Below are positions 17,864 through 28,707 of a stretch of DNA of 64,000 bases, piece after piece. How positions within the stretch are numbered: the first letter of the stretch is position 1; every line of letters starts with the position of its first letter. The notes below the pieces were generated by a model. That model ran no database searches. It worked only from the letters and a program-made list of their open reading frames with translations, and had not been told where the DNA came from. This stretch comes from an uncultured Shimia sp. (GTDB lineage: Bacteria; Pseudomonadota; Alphaproteobacteria; Rhodobacterales; Rhodobacteraceae), in NCBI RefSeq assembly GCF_947493595.1, contig NZ_CANLRL010000007.1, positions 1-64,000 on the forward strand, given 5' to 3'. The position numbers and the translations under genes are program-made.

Positions 17864-18355
17864 TTACCGGAACGGATACATCCACACGCGGTAGTCCTCG
17901 ACCAGAATATGCGCTTTATCAATCTCTTCCTTGGTCATTTTTTTCACAACCTCTTCAAGGCTGATCGCCGCGTCGGGGTCACCGCCGATCGCCGACAGCG
18001 TGTACCACATGTAGGCTCGGACCAAATCCGGCGCGGGCATGCCGCGCCCGACCTCATAGTACCAACCGATCCCAGATTGCGCGCCGGGGTGACCTTTCAT
18101 GGCGCTGCGCAGATACCACTCAAACGCGCGCTGATCGTCGCGCTCAACACCAAGCCCCATCGCATACATTACGCCGATAAGTTCCTCGGCGTCGGCATTA
18201 CCCGAACGGGCGGCTGGCCACATTGCTTCACGCGCGGCCTCAAAATCCCCGGCTTCCATAAGATCGCGCGCGGCTTCGATTTCGGCGAGGGCAAATTGGG
18301 TCGTTCCCACGACCAACGCGGCCGCCAGAAGAAGCTTTTTTGTATGGTGTCGCAT
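17864..18355 (-). CDS. exported Sel1-repeat protein
   Basis: 163 aa with a signal peptide (KLLLAAALVVGTTQFALA) and Sel1-like repeats: GNADAEELIGVMYAMGLGVERD and GHPGAQSGIGWYYEVGRGM are clear repeat units of about 36 residues. Such proteins are periplasmic scaffolds for protein contacts. ATG 18355 has a GGAGAG site. Its 5' end overlaps that of the divergent peroxidase gene. Confidence 0.85.
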   Translation of the reverse strand: MRHHTKKLLLAAALVVGTTQFALAEIEAARDLMEAGDFEAAREAMWPAARSGNADAEELIGVMYAMGLGVERDDQRAFEWYLRSAMKGHPGAQSGIGWYYEVGRGMPAPDLVRAYMWYTLSAIGGDPDAAISLEEVVKKMTKEEIDKAHILVEDYRVWMYPFR

Positions 18356-19666
18356 GCACTCTCCGTGATCCTGTTTACTGCCCCATCTTTCGCCGAATTG
18401 CCTGCGTTGCCAACACCACTGAGTGCCAGTGACTTCATGGGTGTAGACGCCGAAAAGGCGGAACTGGGACGCCTGTTATTTTACGACAAGATCCTGTCCG
18501 GGAACAGAAATATCAGCTGTGGAACCTGCCATCACCCGCGATTTGGAACCTCTGATGGATTGTCGCTCGGATTGGGGGAAGGCGGGCAAGGTCTTGGGCC
18601 GGATCGGGTCTCGGACATGGGCAGCAATAAAGTCCAGAAACGTATTCCGCGCAACGCGCCCGCGCTATGGAATTTAGGCGCCAAGACCATTGACACGTTG
18701 ATGCATGATGGCCGGGTCAGCGTGGACCCCATATTTGGCAATGGCTTCAACACGCCCGCAGAAGAGTGGCTTCCCGGCGGGCTAAAGTCAGTTCTGGCGG
18801 CGCAGGCGCTTTTCCCCATGACATCCGGCTTTGAGATGGCCGGAAACGTCGGCGAAAACGAGGTTGTGGGTGCGACGCGCGACCGGATTGATGCGGCTTG
18901 GCCCATCATTGCAAAAAGGGTCAGGACGCTGCCGGACTATGGTGCCAAATTTGTTTCGGCTTTTGACGGGATTGAGGCGGCCGAAGAGGTGACGATTGTC
19001 CAAATCGCCGATGCCTTGGCGCATTTCATGGTGCAAGACTTCACGTCCTTTGACAGCCTATTTGATGCCTATCTGGAGGGTGATGATCAGGCTCTGTCCG
19101 CGGTGCAAGTTCAAGGCATGGAGCTGTTTTTTGGCAAAGCCGGATGCAGTAATTGCCATTCCGGAAATCTGTTTTCAGATCAGCAGTTTCACGCTTTGGG
19201 ATTGCCGGCATTTGGACCAGGCCGCACCCGAAGGTTTGACCCTTATGCGCGAGATGTTGGGCAGATGGGGGAAACGGACGACCCTGCGGATGCTTATCGC
19301 TTCCGGACGCCGATGCTGAGAAATGTCGCCCTCACAGCGCCTTACGGACACAATGGCGCGTACCCGACGTTGGAGCGGATGATCCGGCATCACCTCGATC
19401 CCCCGGGGGCGCGAGCCACGTGGAATGCCGCTGATCTGACATTGCCCGACGTACCTTGGCTCAGTCCCATCGATTTTGTCATCCAGCAGGACCGTATCGA
19501 AATGGCGCGGCATGCCAAGTACCGCGACATTCATATTCCGCCCCGCAGTGATGCTGAGATTGCAGCCTTGGTTGCCTTTCTGGAAAGTCTGACTGGGGCG
19601 GCAGCTAAGTCGGTAGAAAGCCGGGTTCCCGAACAGGTTCCCAGCGGTCTCAGAGTGGATCGGTAA
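18344..19666 (+). CDS. di-haem cytochrome c peroxidase / MauG family protein
   Basis: About 440 aa. Two haem-c motifs, CGTCH (59-63) and CSNCH (268-272), and the GHNGAYPTLE segment fit the bacterial di-haem peroxidase family, which reduces H2O2 or oxidises proteins in the periplasm. The start ATG 18344 yields a short signal peptide ending in PSFA; the open frame continues upstream but crosses the divergent Sel1 gene and is not credible. The first twelve bases overlap the Sel1 gene's start, so the true start could be slightly downstream. Confidence 0.87.
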   Translation: MVSHALSVILFTAPSFAELPALPTPLSASDFMGVDAEKAELGRLLFYDKILSGNRNISCGTCHHPRFGTSDGLSLGLGEGGQGLGPDRVSDMGSNKVQKRIPRNAPALWNLGAKTIDTLMHDGRVSVDPIFGNGFNTPAEEWLPGGLKSVLAAQALFPMTSGFEMAGNVGENEVVGATRDRIDAAWPIIAKRVRTLPDYGAKFVSAFDGIEAAEEVTIVQIADALAHFMVQDFTSFDSLFDAYLEGDDQALSAVQVQGMELFFGKAGCSNCHSGNLFSDQQFHALGLPAFGPGRTRRFDPYARDVGQMGETDDPADAYRFRTPMLRNVALTAPYGHNGAYPTLERMIRHHLDPPGARATWNAADLTLPDVPWLSPIDFVIQQDRIEMARHAKYRDIHIPPRSDAEIAALVAFLESLTGAAAKSVESRVPEQVPSGLRVDR

Positions 19667-19720
19667 AAGGTCGAATTTCTAAAGAGTGACTCGCGCCTTG
19701 CGTGTCTAGATCTGGCAGCA

Positions 19721-20332
19721 TTATGTCACTTCCGAAGGAGTTTTTTCCCGCTTGGAACATTCACCGGGCATTTCTATTTTGGTGGTTAGCAATCGATAGA
19801 GGGATAAGGTGTGAAAAGCGATCGGCTTGGGGAAGCACTTCGTGGCTCCCTGTGGCATCTTCTTGAGGGGCTTCTTGCTGTTGATTGCTGCTTGGATGTC
19901 CTTCTTGATCCCTGACCGGCTGGACATAGGAATGCCGTACGCAGAGAGGTCGTATAGGTCTCCCTCTGGTGGCGAGGCCTCAGCCAAGCCATACTCATCA
20001 CTGGATTTATGAACAAAACAAAACGCGCCTACCATCTCTGCATTGCTGCGGGTTATCGTATCCTCGGAGGCGGAAAGCACAATAACCTGTACTCCCATGT
20101 CGCGGGCGCGCAAGGCACCGATCAGCGCAATCCCATTGATCTGTTTCATGGCCAGATCCGTAACGACCACATCCCATTTTTGGCCATCATCGGTCGCATT
20201 CAAAAAGCTGGTCGCCGTTGTGAAACTCTGCACTTCGAGATCCAGATCACAATTCTCAAACACATAAGAGAGGCCCTGCAAAAACAGCACATGGTCATCA
20301 ATAACGGCCAGACGGATTGAAGAATTTCCCAA
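19721..20332 (-). CDS. orphan response regulator receiver, no output domain
   Basis: 203 aa from a TTG start preceded by AAGGGAAG. Residues 1-115 form a receiver domain: acidic pair Asp12-Asp13 (VIDDH), phosphoacceptor Asp59 (VVTDLAM), Ser88 (LSAS) and Lys109 (HKSS). The remaining about 85 residues do not resemble the LuxR helix-turn-helix usually joined to this receiver type, and no such domain appears in the neighbouring frames. It may be a truncated relic or a stand-alone receiver. No histidine kinase is nearby. Confidence 0.7.
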   Translation of the reverse strand: MGNSSIRLAVIDDHVLFLQGLSYVFENCDLDLEVQSFTTATSFLNATDDGQKWDVVVTDLAMKQINGIALIGALRARDMGVQVIVLSASEDTITRSNAEMVGAFCFVHKSSDEYGLAEASPPEGDLYDLSAYGIPMSSRSGIKKDIQAAINSKKPLKKMPQGATKCFPKPIAFHTLSLYRLLTTKIEMPGECSKREKTPSEVT

Positions 20333-20837
20333 TTTTGGCTTCCCTTTTCAACCGCCAGTTTTGTAGCACACGCATAAACGGCGGTTTGCTCTGTGGTTTA
20401 CTTGAAAGTTTTTGAGTGAGTGGCGCTATTGATCAACGTCTGTGCGTCCCTTCGCACCCGAGGACGCGGGTGAATGTGTGTAGCTGTTCTGTCTTGCAGC
20501 AAATGACCGCTGCCCGTCTTTCGAACCGCTTCTGATGCCGGCCCAAAACGGACGTAGCTCTTGCCTGCGGCGAAGGTCCGTTTCTATACCGAGGTACTTA
20601 CCATCTCGCCAGTGGGATAGTGCGCAATCACGCATCTGAAAGTGATTGATCCAAACTATTGGAAACAATTGGTCATTTGATTTGAGCGAGGGGAATAAAG
20701 TGTTCGCGCTCCCAAGTTTACTGACACGGGGAGTAGGCGCAGTGCCTCAAAGCCAATTGGATGTCGGTCACTGCCTTATAGATGTCCAGCAAACATCACT
20801 TGGCATTTTCTGGCACATTTTTTCAGATTTCACGACC
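20333..20837. other. intergenic region without recognised gene
   Basis: About 500 bases. It includes a CTGCGGCGAAGGTCCGTTTC stretch near 20567-20586, resembling repeat copies elsewhere in the window. No promoter, RNA or gene was recognised. Confidence 0.4.
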
Positions 20838-21692
20838 TTAGAACCCGTAGAGCCGCGTGGGGGTATCCACAAAGATCTGCTGAAGGGTCCCGGTTGACTC
20901 AGCCCAGTCCATTGCCAAATCCAGCAAATGTACGTCGTCTGGATAGGTTTCCGCGGTGGTGGCCATGTTGTGGGGCCAGTTGCTGCCCCAGATGATGCGG
21001 TCAGGGGCATGTTGAATGAGCGCTTTGGAAAGCGCAGCCACGTCGGTGTAATGGGGAAAATTGCTGCGCGAGGTTTCATAGCAGGCAGCTATCTTTACGA
21101 AGCAGTTGCCGCGATCAATCAGGCGCAGCAAGGCCTGGAACTCTGCGCTCTCGACGCTAGGCGGGGTTAGGAACTTGCCTGCGTGGTCAATCACATAGGG
21201 GCCTTTGATGCGCGTGAGAAGATCGTAGTGCTGGAGTATCTCGCAGCCATCGAATTGCACAATCACAGACCAGCCAAAAGGCGCCACCCGTGCGTTGACC
21301 TCGAGCAATGCCTCCAGGCCAACGGCGCCTTGCAGGATGTCCATGATCCGGGCCCCGCACACGCCGCGTGCGGTCATGGTTTCGAGGTCTTGATCCGCAA
21401 CATCTGGTTTGACGGCGGCAATGCCCCGTGCCGTGTCGCCAAAATGATCCAGCCCCTCCAGGAGGCAGCGGTTGTCTGTTTGGTAGGCATTGCCCTGCAC
21501 CAGCACCACACGCTCCAGCCCAAGCCAGCGTTGAACACTTTCATAGTGCGGGATCAGCGCGTCGGCAGGGGCGGGTGGCCCGCCGGGTTGGCTGCTGTAT
21601 TTGGCGCTGTCAAACAGGTGGATGTGGCAATCGGTGGCCTGCGGCGGCAGCGGGCGCTTTGGCGGCCGGCCGGTTAGGGTGCGAAAGGTCAT
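20838..21692 (-). CDS. amidohydrolase-superfamily D-galactarolactone isomerase
   Basis: 284 aa TIM-barrel protein of the COG3618 amidohydrolase group. DCHIHLFD gives the first metal/active-site His pair, VIDHAGK the later His, and IIWGSNWPH the final Asp/Ser-type region. In Agrobacterium a homologue isomerises galactaro-1,5-lactone to the 1,4-lactone in the oxidative uronate pathway. Here it is third in a minus-strand operon behind the dehydratase and the cycloisomerase, which is the same set. A degraded C-terminal copy lies at 9742-10035. A lactonase role remains possible. Confidence 0.83.
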   Translation of the reverse strand: MTFRTLTGRPPKRPLPPQATDCHIHLFDSAKYSSQPGGPPAPADALIPHYESVQRWLGLERVVLVQGNAYQTDNRCLLEGLDHFGDTARGIAAVKPDVADQDLETMTARGVCGARIMDILQGAVGLEALLEVNARVAPFGWSVIVQFDGCEILQHYDLLTRIKGPYVIDHAGKFLTPPSVESAEFQALLRLIDRGNCFVKIAACYETSRSNFPHYTDVAALSKALIQHAPDRIIWGSNWPHNMATTAETYPDDVHLLDLAMDWAESTGTLQQIFVDTPTRLYGF

Positions 21693-21695
21693 GCT

Positions 21696-23740
<2,045 letters not shown>

Positions 23741-23812
23741 TCAGGACCATGGCTGCAGGTCAACAGCAGCTTTGGTGCGTTTGCGCGCCACCTAACGCAA
23801 AGGGATGGCTTG

Positions 23813-23827
23813 TTGTCAATATTTGTT
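23813..23827. promoter_or_regulatory. candidate operator site, copy 1 of 3
   Basis: TTGTCAATATTTGTT agrees at 12 of 15 positions with the two identical copies at 24948 and 29555. It lies in the divergent promoter region between kdgD and the uronate dehydrogenase gene. The FadR-type regulator encoded at 28683 is the likely binder (inference). Confidence 0.45.
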
Positions 23828-23891
23828 TGGAAAGTTGACGTAAGTTGTTTGGGTGTGCCAAGTGCACGGAAGTAATTTAGGGAGAAATTGG

Positions 23892-24686
23892 ATGACACGG
23901 GTTTTATTGACCGGAGCAGGGGGGAATTTGGGCAGGGTGCTGCGGCAGTCTTTGGCGGGGAGCTACGATTTGTTGCGCTTGTCAGACCTGTCCGACATGG
24001 ACCCGGCGGGGCCGGGTGAGGAGGTTGTGCGCTGTGATCTGGCAGATGCCGAGGCGGTTCAGGCTGCGGTAGATGGCTGTGACACTATCCTGCATTTGGG
24101 GGGGATGTCGGTGGAGAGTACGTTTGAGATTATCCTCAACTCCAACATTCGTGGCACGTATAACATCTATGAGGCGGCCCGCAAAACCGGGGCGCGGCGG
24201 GTGCTGTTCGCCAGCTCAAACCATGCAATTGGTTTTCACACCCGAGAGACCCAGTTGGATGCCTCAGCGGATTTGCGCCCCGACAGCATGTATGGTGTGT
24301 CCAAGGGGGTCGGAGAGATCTTGGCGCGGTATTACTTTGACAAGTTTGGCATCGAGACGGTTTGTGTGCGGATTGGCTCCTGTTTTGAAAAACCCAAGAA
24401 TCGTAGGATGATGTCCACCTGGTTGAGCTTTCGCGATTTCACAAATCTGGTGAAATCCGTCGTCGCGGCGGACAGGGTTGGGTTTGCCGTGGTTTACGGC
24501 GCGTCAGACAATGATCCTCAGTGGTGGGATAACCGACAAACCTCCTTCCTCGGCTGGCGGCCGCTGGATAGCTCGGCAGCTTTTGCCCACGAGCTGCATA
24601 TTGTGAATGAGACCACAGATCCCAGCGATCCGGCGATCAAGTTCCAGGGCGGTGGCTTTGCTGCGGCAGGGCATTTCGAGGATTAG
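23892..24686 (+). CDS. udh: NAD-dependent uronate dehydrogenase
   Basis: 264 aa extended short-chain dehydrogenase. TGAGGNLGR is the NAD-binding motif, and SMYGVSKGVGE holds the catalytic Tyr and Lys; FASSNHAIGFH and DNDPQWWDNRQT are typical of uronate dehydrogenases. It oxidises galacturonate or glucuronate to the aldarolactone, the entry step for the enzymes encoded on the opposite strand. ATG 23892 follows GGGAGAAATTGG; a longer upstream reading lacks a start signal. Confidence 0.9.
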   Translation: MTRVLLTGAGGNLGRVLRQSLAGSYDLLRLSDLSDMDPAGPGEEVVRCDLADAEAVQAAVDGCDTILHLGGMSVESTFEIILNSNIRGTYNIYEAARKTGARRVLFASSNHAIGFHTRETQLDASADLRPDSMYGVSKGVGEILARYYFDKFGIETVCVRIGSCFEKPKNRRMMSTWLSFRDFTNLVKSVVAADRVGFAVVYGASDNDPQWWDNRQTSFLGWRPLDSSAAFAHELHIVNETTDPSDPAIKFQGGGFAAAGHFED

Positions 24687-24690
24687 AGCT

Positions 24691-24767
24691 TACCGCCTCA
24701 GAGGGCGGTGTGTCGGTTGGGCCGTGAAGCGCGAATCTCGCAGCTTCACGGACGCGTTGAGGCGGTA
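24691..24767. repeat. nested inverted repeat after udh
   Basis: TACCGCCTCA (24691-24700) pairs with TGAGGCGGTA (24758-24767); inside it CCGTGAAGC (24722-24730) pairs with GCTTCACGG (24743-24751). Both arms are perfect. It lies five bases behind the udh stop, without a T run, so it may be a processed or protective RNA structure, a terminator or a REP-like element. Confidence 0.7.
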
Positions 24768-24947
24768 GGTTTAGGGCCGCCCGTCGTGGTTTTGCCAAAT
24801 TGGTTTGGTTGATTTGACAAGTTTTTGAGCGTGTTTGGTTGGTGATTGTCGATCCGGAAGATAGAAAATTTCCTCCAAAAATTAGCGCCTTAGGTGTCGG
24901 AGTCCCAGGATTTCGCTTGTCTTAATTTCTATTGTAAAAGAAAATAG

Positions 24948-24962
24948 TTGTAAAAATTTGTA
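24948..24962. promoter_or_regulatory. candidate operator site, copy 2 of 3
   Basis: TTGTAAAAATTTGTA, identical over 15 bases to the site at 29555. A further TTGTAAAA lies at 24932-24939. It sits about 50 bases before the TRAP binding-protein start, suitable for control by the FadR-type regulator of the cluster. Confidence 0.55.
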
Positions 24963-25009
24963 ATTACTGTGAGGTTGTTCGCAACAAATTGTCTAAGGAG
25001 GAGATGACA

Positions 25010-26005
25010 ATGACGTTCAGCAACCTTATCGCTCGCGGGGCCTTTGCCGTTGCCGCAGCGGCGGCCATCACAACCGCGCCAATGCAGGCGTCCGCCAAAG
25101 ATTGGCGTGGGTGGAACATCCACGTTGAGGACTATCCGGTGTCCCACGGCATGGAAGCCTTTATGGCCGAAGTGGAAGAAAAGACCGGTGGTGCGCTTAA
25201 AGGTAAAACTTTTCACGCCGGTGTTCTGGGCAACCAGCCTGACGCCATCGAACAACTGCGCCTCGGCGTGCTGGATTTCGCTGTGTTCAGCCTCGGCCAA
25301 ATGGGTCGCGCTGTGCCTGAAACCGACGTTGTGTCGCTGCCATTCATCTTCAAGGGCGTGCCTGAGATGTATGAACTGATGGATGGTGCCGGTGGCGAGG
25401 CTCTGGCCTCCGCGCTGGAAGAGAAAGGCATCGTGCCTCTGGGCTACTACGACGCCGGCGCCCGTTCTTTCTACAACTCCATTCGTCCTATCAACACACC
25501 AGACGACGTGTCCGGTCTGAAAGTGCGTGTGATGAGCAACGACTTGTTTGTGGGTATGGTGGAAGCCATGGGGGGCAATGCCACGCCAATGGCCTTCTCC
25601 GAAGTGTATCAGTCGATCAAGACCGAAGTTGTGGACGGCGCGGAAAATAACCCACCTTCCTATGAATCCACCAACCACTACGAAGTTGCGAAATACTACT
25701 CGCTGTCGCAGCACCTGATCATTCCAGAGGTTCTGGCGATCAGCAAAAAAACTTTTGATGCGCTGACGCCAGAGCAGCAAGAGATCGTACGTGAAGCCGG
25801 TCGCAACTCCACCGAGCTGCAGCGTAAACTGTGGAAAGAGCGCGAGGCTGCCTCCATGGACAAAGTGAAAGCCGGTGGTGTTGAAGTGAACCAGGTGGCT
25901 GACAAAGGCGCCTTCCAAGCGGCGATGAAGCCGGTTTATGATGACTACCTGGCGGCCAATCCACAGATGCAAGAGCTCGTGGATCTGTTCCGTAGCTCCC
26001 AATAA
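25010..26005 (+). CDS. TRAP solute-binding protein, probable uronate binder
   Basis: 331 aa periplasmic protein. ATG 25010 follows CTAAGGAGGAG and gives a signal peptide ending near MQASA. GLKVRVMSNDLFVGMVEAMG contains the ligand-clamping Arg, and VVDGAENNPPSYEST is a block frequent in hexuronate-binding TRAP proteins. It heads the operon with DctQ, DctM, an RraA-like protein and the regulator, within the uronate pathway cluster. Galacturonate or glucuronate as ligand is inference from these neighbours. Confidence 0.9.
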   Translation: MTFSNLIARGAFAVAAAAAITTAPMQASAKDWRGWNIHVEDYPVSHGMEAFMAEVEEKTGGALKGKTFHAGVLGNQPDAIEQLRLGVLDFAVFSLGQMGRAVPETDVVSLPFIFKGVPEMYELMDGAGGEALASALEEKGIVPLGYYDAGARSFYNSIRPINTPDDVSGLKVRVMSNDLFVGMVEAMGGNATPMAFSEVYQSIKTEVVDGAENNPPSYESTNHYEVAKYYSLSQHLIIPEVLAISKKTFDALTPEQQEIVREAGRNSTELQRKLWKEREAASMDKVKAGGVEVNQVADKGAFQAAMKPVYDDYLAANPQMQELVDLFRSSQ

Positions 26006-26090
26006 TCCAAAGTCATTTTGAACCCCGGCTGTGCCCCGCCATGTGTGGGGCACATCCTTCCTAAAGAACGAACAATAAAGGAGCGGGCGA

Positions 26091-26621
26091 TTGGAACAGC
26101 AATCAGGTTCCCTTTCCAAGGTTGAGCGGTTTCTGGACCGTTTAAGTGGCCTTTGTATCTTTTTCGCGTCCATTGCTCTGGTGGTGTTGATCTCAACGTT
26201 TGGCTGGCTCGTATTTGGGCGATACGTGCTGAACTCGACCCCCACATGGGTTGAACAGCTTGCGTTGCTACTAATCTGCTACATTGCATATCTTGGAGCT
26301 GCTGCAGGTGTGCACGAGCAGAGCCATTTGGGGGTAACCCTGTTTCGCGACATGCTTGGCGAGACAGTCAGCAATCTTCTCAAGCTGTTCAACGACGTCA
26401 TCCTAGCAGTCTTTGGCTTGGTGATGATGCTCGCATGTATGGAGCTCTTCAGCTTTGGCTGGGCCACGTTGCTGCCGATGCTCGATATCCCCGAAAGTTT
26501 CCGGACATTGTCTGCACTTCTGTGCGGTGGGCTTGTCTTTGTCTTCGCCGGTACCCGTGCCGTACTGCGTTTTATCTACTTGCTGCATGGACAATCCTAC
26601 AGCGGAAAAGAGGTCTACTAA
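26091..26621 (+). CDS. TRAP transporter small membrane subunit (DctQ type)
   Basis: 176 aa with four membrane helices; FGRYVLNSTPTWVEQLALLLICYIAYLGAA is the conserved DctQ block. The start is TTG 26091, supported by AAAGGAGCGGG upstream. It is followed two bases later by the DctM gene. It pairs with the neighbouring binding protein for uronate uptake. Confidence 0.9.
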   Translation: MEQQSGSLSKVERFLDRLSGLCIFFASIALVVLISTFGWLVFGRYVLNSTPTWVEQLALLLICYIAYLGAAAGVHEQSHLGVTLFRDMLGETVSNLLKLFNDVILAVFGLVMMLACMELFSFGWATLLPMLDIPESFRTLSALLCGGLVFVFAGTRAVLRFIYLLHGQSYSGKEVY

Positions 26622-26623
26622 CC

Positions 26624-27907
26624 ATGGGTTTGGCTATTCTATTGGGTGTCTTTTTTGGCACCGTCATTTTGGGGCTACCAGTGGCCTTTGCCATGGGCAT
26701 TGCCGCGCTTGTCACCTTTGCCTACGAAGGCTTCCCGCTGCTGTTGACGTTCCAGCGCTCCGTGTCCGGCATCTCTGTGTTCTCGCTGTTGGCAATTCCT
26801 TTCTTTGTCTTTGCCGGTGAGTTGATGATGCATGGCGGCATTGCCAAGCGGCTGGTGACTTTTGCCTCGGCTTTGGTTGGCCATGTGCGCGGCGGTCTGG
26901 CCTCGGTGAACATCTTCTCCAGCATGTTGTTTGGCGGCATTTCCGGCTCTGCTGTGGCGGACATCTCGGCGCTGGGCTCGATCCTTGTGCCGGTGATGAA
27001 AGAACGGGGGTACAAACCTGACTACGCGGTGAACGTGACGGTGACGTCCTCCATCGCGGGCATCGTGATCCCCCCAAGCCACAACATGATCATCTTCGCT
27101 GTTGCGGCTGGCGGCGGCATCTCCATCTCCAAGCTGTTTTTGGCAGGTGTGATTCCCGGCATCCTGATGTGCGTCTGTCTGGCGATTGCAGCTTATGTCA
27201 TTGCCATCAAACATGAATACCCTGCGGAGGCCTTTCCTGGATGGCGCGCGGTGGGTGTGGCTGCATTGGGTGCGATCCCTGGCCTGATCACCGCCGTGAT
27301 CATCGTGGGTGGGGTATTGTCTGGTGTGTTTACCGTTACAGAATCTGGTGCGTTTGGGGCGATTTACGCGCTGTTGTTGACATTCTTTGTCTATCGGACT
27401 TTGGATTGGCACGGCTTTAAAACCGCTGTGATCTCTTCGGTGCGCACCACTTCTATGGTGATGGTTCTAATTGGCTTTGCCAGCTCCTTTGCCTACTTGC
27501 TGGCGCTTTATCAGGTGCCGACCAAGCTGAGCGAGTTTATGCTGGGCATTTCGCAGGAGAAGATCTTTGTTCTGCTGATGATCAACGTGATGTTGCTGGT
27601 TCTGGGCATGATCATGGACATGGCGGCGCTCATCCTGATCTGCACGCCGATTTTCCTGCCTGTGGTTAAAAACCTCGGCATGGACCCCACCCAATTTGGC
27701 ATCATGCTGCTGGTCAACCTTGGCCTCGGCCTGTGCACCCCGCCAGTTGGCACCTGCCTCTTTGTTGGCTGTGCGGTGGGCAAGATCAGGATCGAGGAGA
27801 CGTTGAAATCGATCTGGCCTTTTTACATTGCGATCTTGGCGGCCTTGATCCTGGTCACCTATGTTCCAGCGGTGTCGCTCTATCTGCCATCTCTGCTGAT
27901 CAAATGA
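26624..27907 (+). CDS. TRAP transporter large permease (DctM type)
   Basis: 427 aa, about 12 helices. PFFVFAGELMMHGG, SGSAVADISALGSILVP, SIAGIVIPPSHNMI and NLGLGLCTPPVG are the DctM signature blocks. ATG 26624 is chosen because the longer open frame upstream lies inside the DctQ gene and does not resemble a membrane segment. It is the standard length for the family, shorter than the DctM at 15251. Confidence 0.93.
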   Translation: MGLAILLGVFFGTVILGLPVAFAMGIAALVTFAYEGFPLLLTFQRSVSGISVFSLLAIPFFVFAGELMMHGGIAKRLVTFASALVGHVRGGLASVNIFSSMLFGGISGSAVADISALGSILVPVMKERGYKPDYAVNVTVTSSIAGIVIPPSHNMIIFAVAAGGGISISKLFLAGVIPGILMCVCLAIAAYVIAIKHEYPAEAFPGWRAVGVAALGAIPGLITAVIIVGGVLSGVFTVTESGAFGAIYALLLTFFVYRTLDWHGFKTAVISSVRTTSMVMVLIGFASSFAYLLALYQVPTKLSEFMLGISQEKIFVLLMINVMLLVLGMIMDMAALILICTPIFLPVVKNLGMDPTQFGIMLLVNLGLGLCTPPVGTCLFVGCAVGKIRIEETLKSIWPFYIAILAALILVTYVPAVSLYLPSLLIK

Positions 27908-27990
27908 TCTCTGTGCGCGGTTGGCCACCGATCGGTCGCGCAACTTCCCTAACGTTCACTCCCCGACCCCAAATAACAAAGGTGTCTCCC

Positions 27991-28707
27991 ATGACCAAGT
28001 TAAAACAAGAAACTCGGGATATCCTGATGACTGTCAGCACAGCAACGCTGACAACCGCACTTTTTCGCCGTGGTTTTCGCAACATCTTTATCCAAGGGCC
28101 ACATCGCATGAACCCCGGCAAAAACATGGTCGGCCCGGCTTACACCCTGCGCTATATCCCCGCACGTGAGGATCTGGATGGGCTGGACTCCTTTGCAGAC
28201 CGCGAAAATCCACAGCGCAAAGGCGTCGAAGAGTGTCCCGAAGGCGCGGTGTTTGTGATCGACTCCCGCATGGATGCCACTGCGGCTTCAGCTGGCTGTA
28301 TCCTTGTGACGCGCCTACAAGCGCTGGGCTGTCAGGGGATTGTGACGGACGGCGGCTTCCGCGACACGCCGGAGATCTCTGTTTTGGACATGCCCGCCTA
28401 CCACACCCGTCCCAGTGCACCAACAAACTTGACCAAACACCATGCGGTTGCGATCAATGATGCCATAGCATGTGGTGGTGTTTCCGTGTTTCCCGGCGAT
28501 ATACTGGTGGGTGACAACGAAGGGGTGGTTTGCATTCCTGTGCACCTCGTTGATGAAGTGGCCGTTGAGGCTAAAAGTATGACTGTCTTTGAGGACTTCG
28601 TTCTGGAGATGGTGCAGCAGGGGGCGTCTACATTTGGCCTTTACCCGCCAACGGACCCCGGAACGATGGATAAGTTTGCGCAATGGCGACAACAAAACAA
28701 CCGGTAA
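27991..28707 (+). CDS. RraA-like aldolase/decarboxylase family protein
   Basis: 238 aa. The family core is visible: a GPAYTLRY segment, then GCQGIVTDGGFRDTPEI, in which the Gly-x-x-Arg-Asp residues bind the metal and substrate in 4-hydroxy-4-methyl-2-oxoglutarate aldolases, and GDILVGDNEGVVCIP. RraA-like members with these residues often act on 2-keto acids and not on RNase E. In this operon a side reaction on keto-deoxy-aldarates is plausible but unproven. ATG 27991 gives the normal start of homology. Confidence 0.82.
   Translation: MTKLKQETRDILMTVSTATLTTALFRRGFRNIFIQGPHRMNPGKNMVGPAYTLRYIPAREDLDGLDSFADRENPQRKGVEECPEGAVFVIDSRMDATAASAGCILVTRLQALGCQGIVTDGGFRDTPEISVLDMPAYHTRPSAPTNLTKHHAVAINDAIACGGVSVFPGDILVGDNEGVVCIPVHLVDEVAVEAKSMTVFEDFVLEMVQQGASTFGLYPPTDPGTMDKFAQWRQQNNR

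Larger units (their letters stand above)
24687..25009. other. intergenic region with nested palindrome and operator-like repeats
   Basis: About 320 bases between udh and the TRAP operon. The first part holds a nested inverted repeat (listed separately) and the last 80 bases are AT-rich with three TTGTA units. No gene is seen. Confidence 0.6.

Noticed and set aside
17909-18343. N-terminal extension of the di-haem peroxidase
   Set aside because: It lies antisense to the Sel1 gene and would hide the signal peptide; start set at 18344.
24929-26245. 438-codon minus-strand frame opposite the TRAP binding protein
   Set aside because: His/Phe-rich shadow of a well-supported gene with signal peptide and ribosome-binding site.
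26435-26623. Upstream extension of the second DctM
   Set aside because: Overlaps the DctQ gene in another frame and does not look like a membrane segment.
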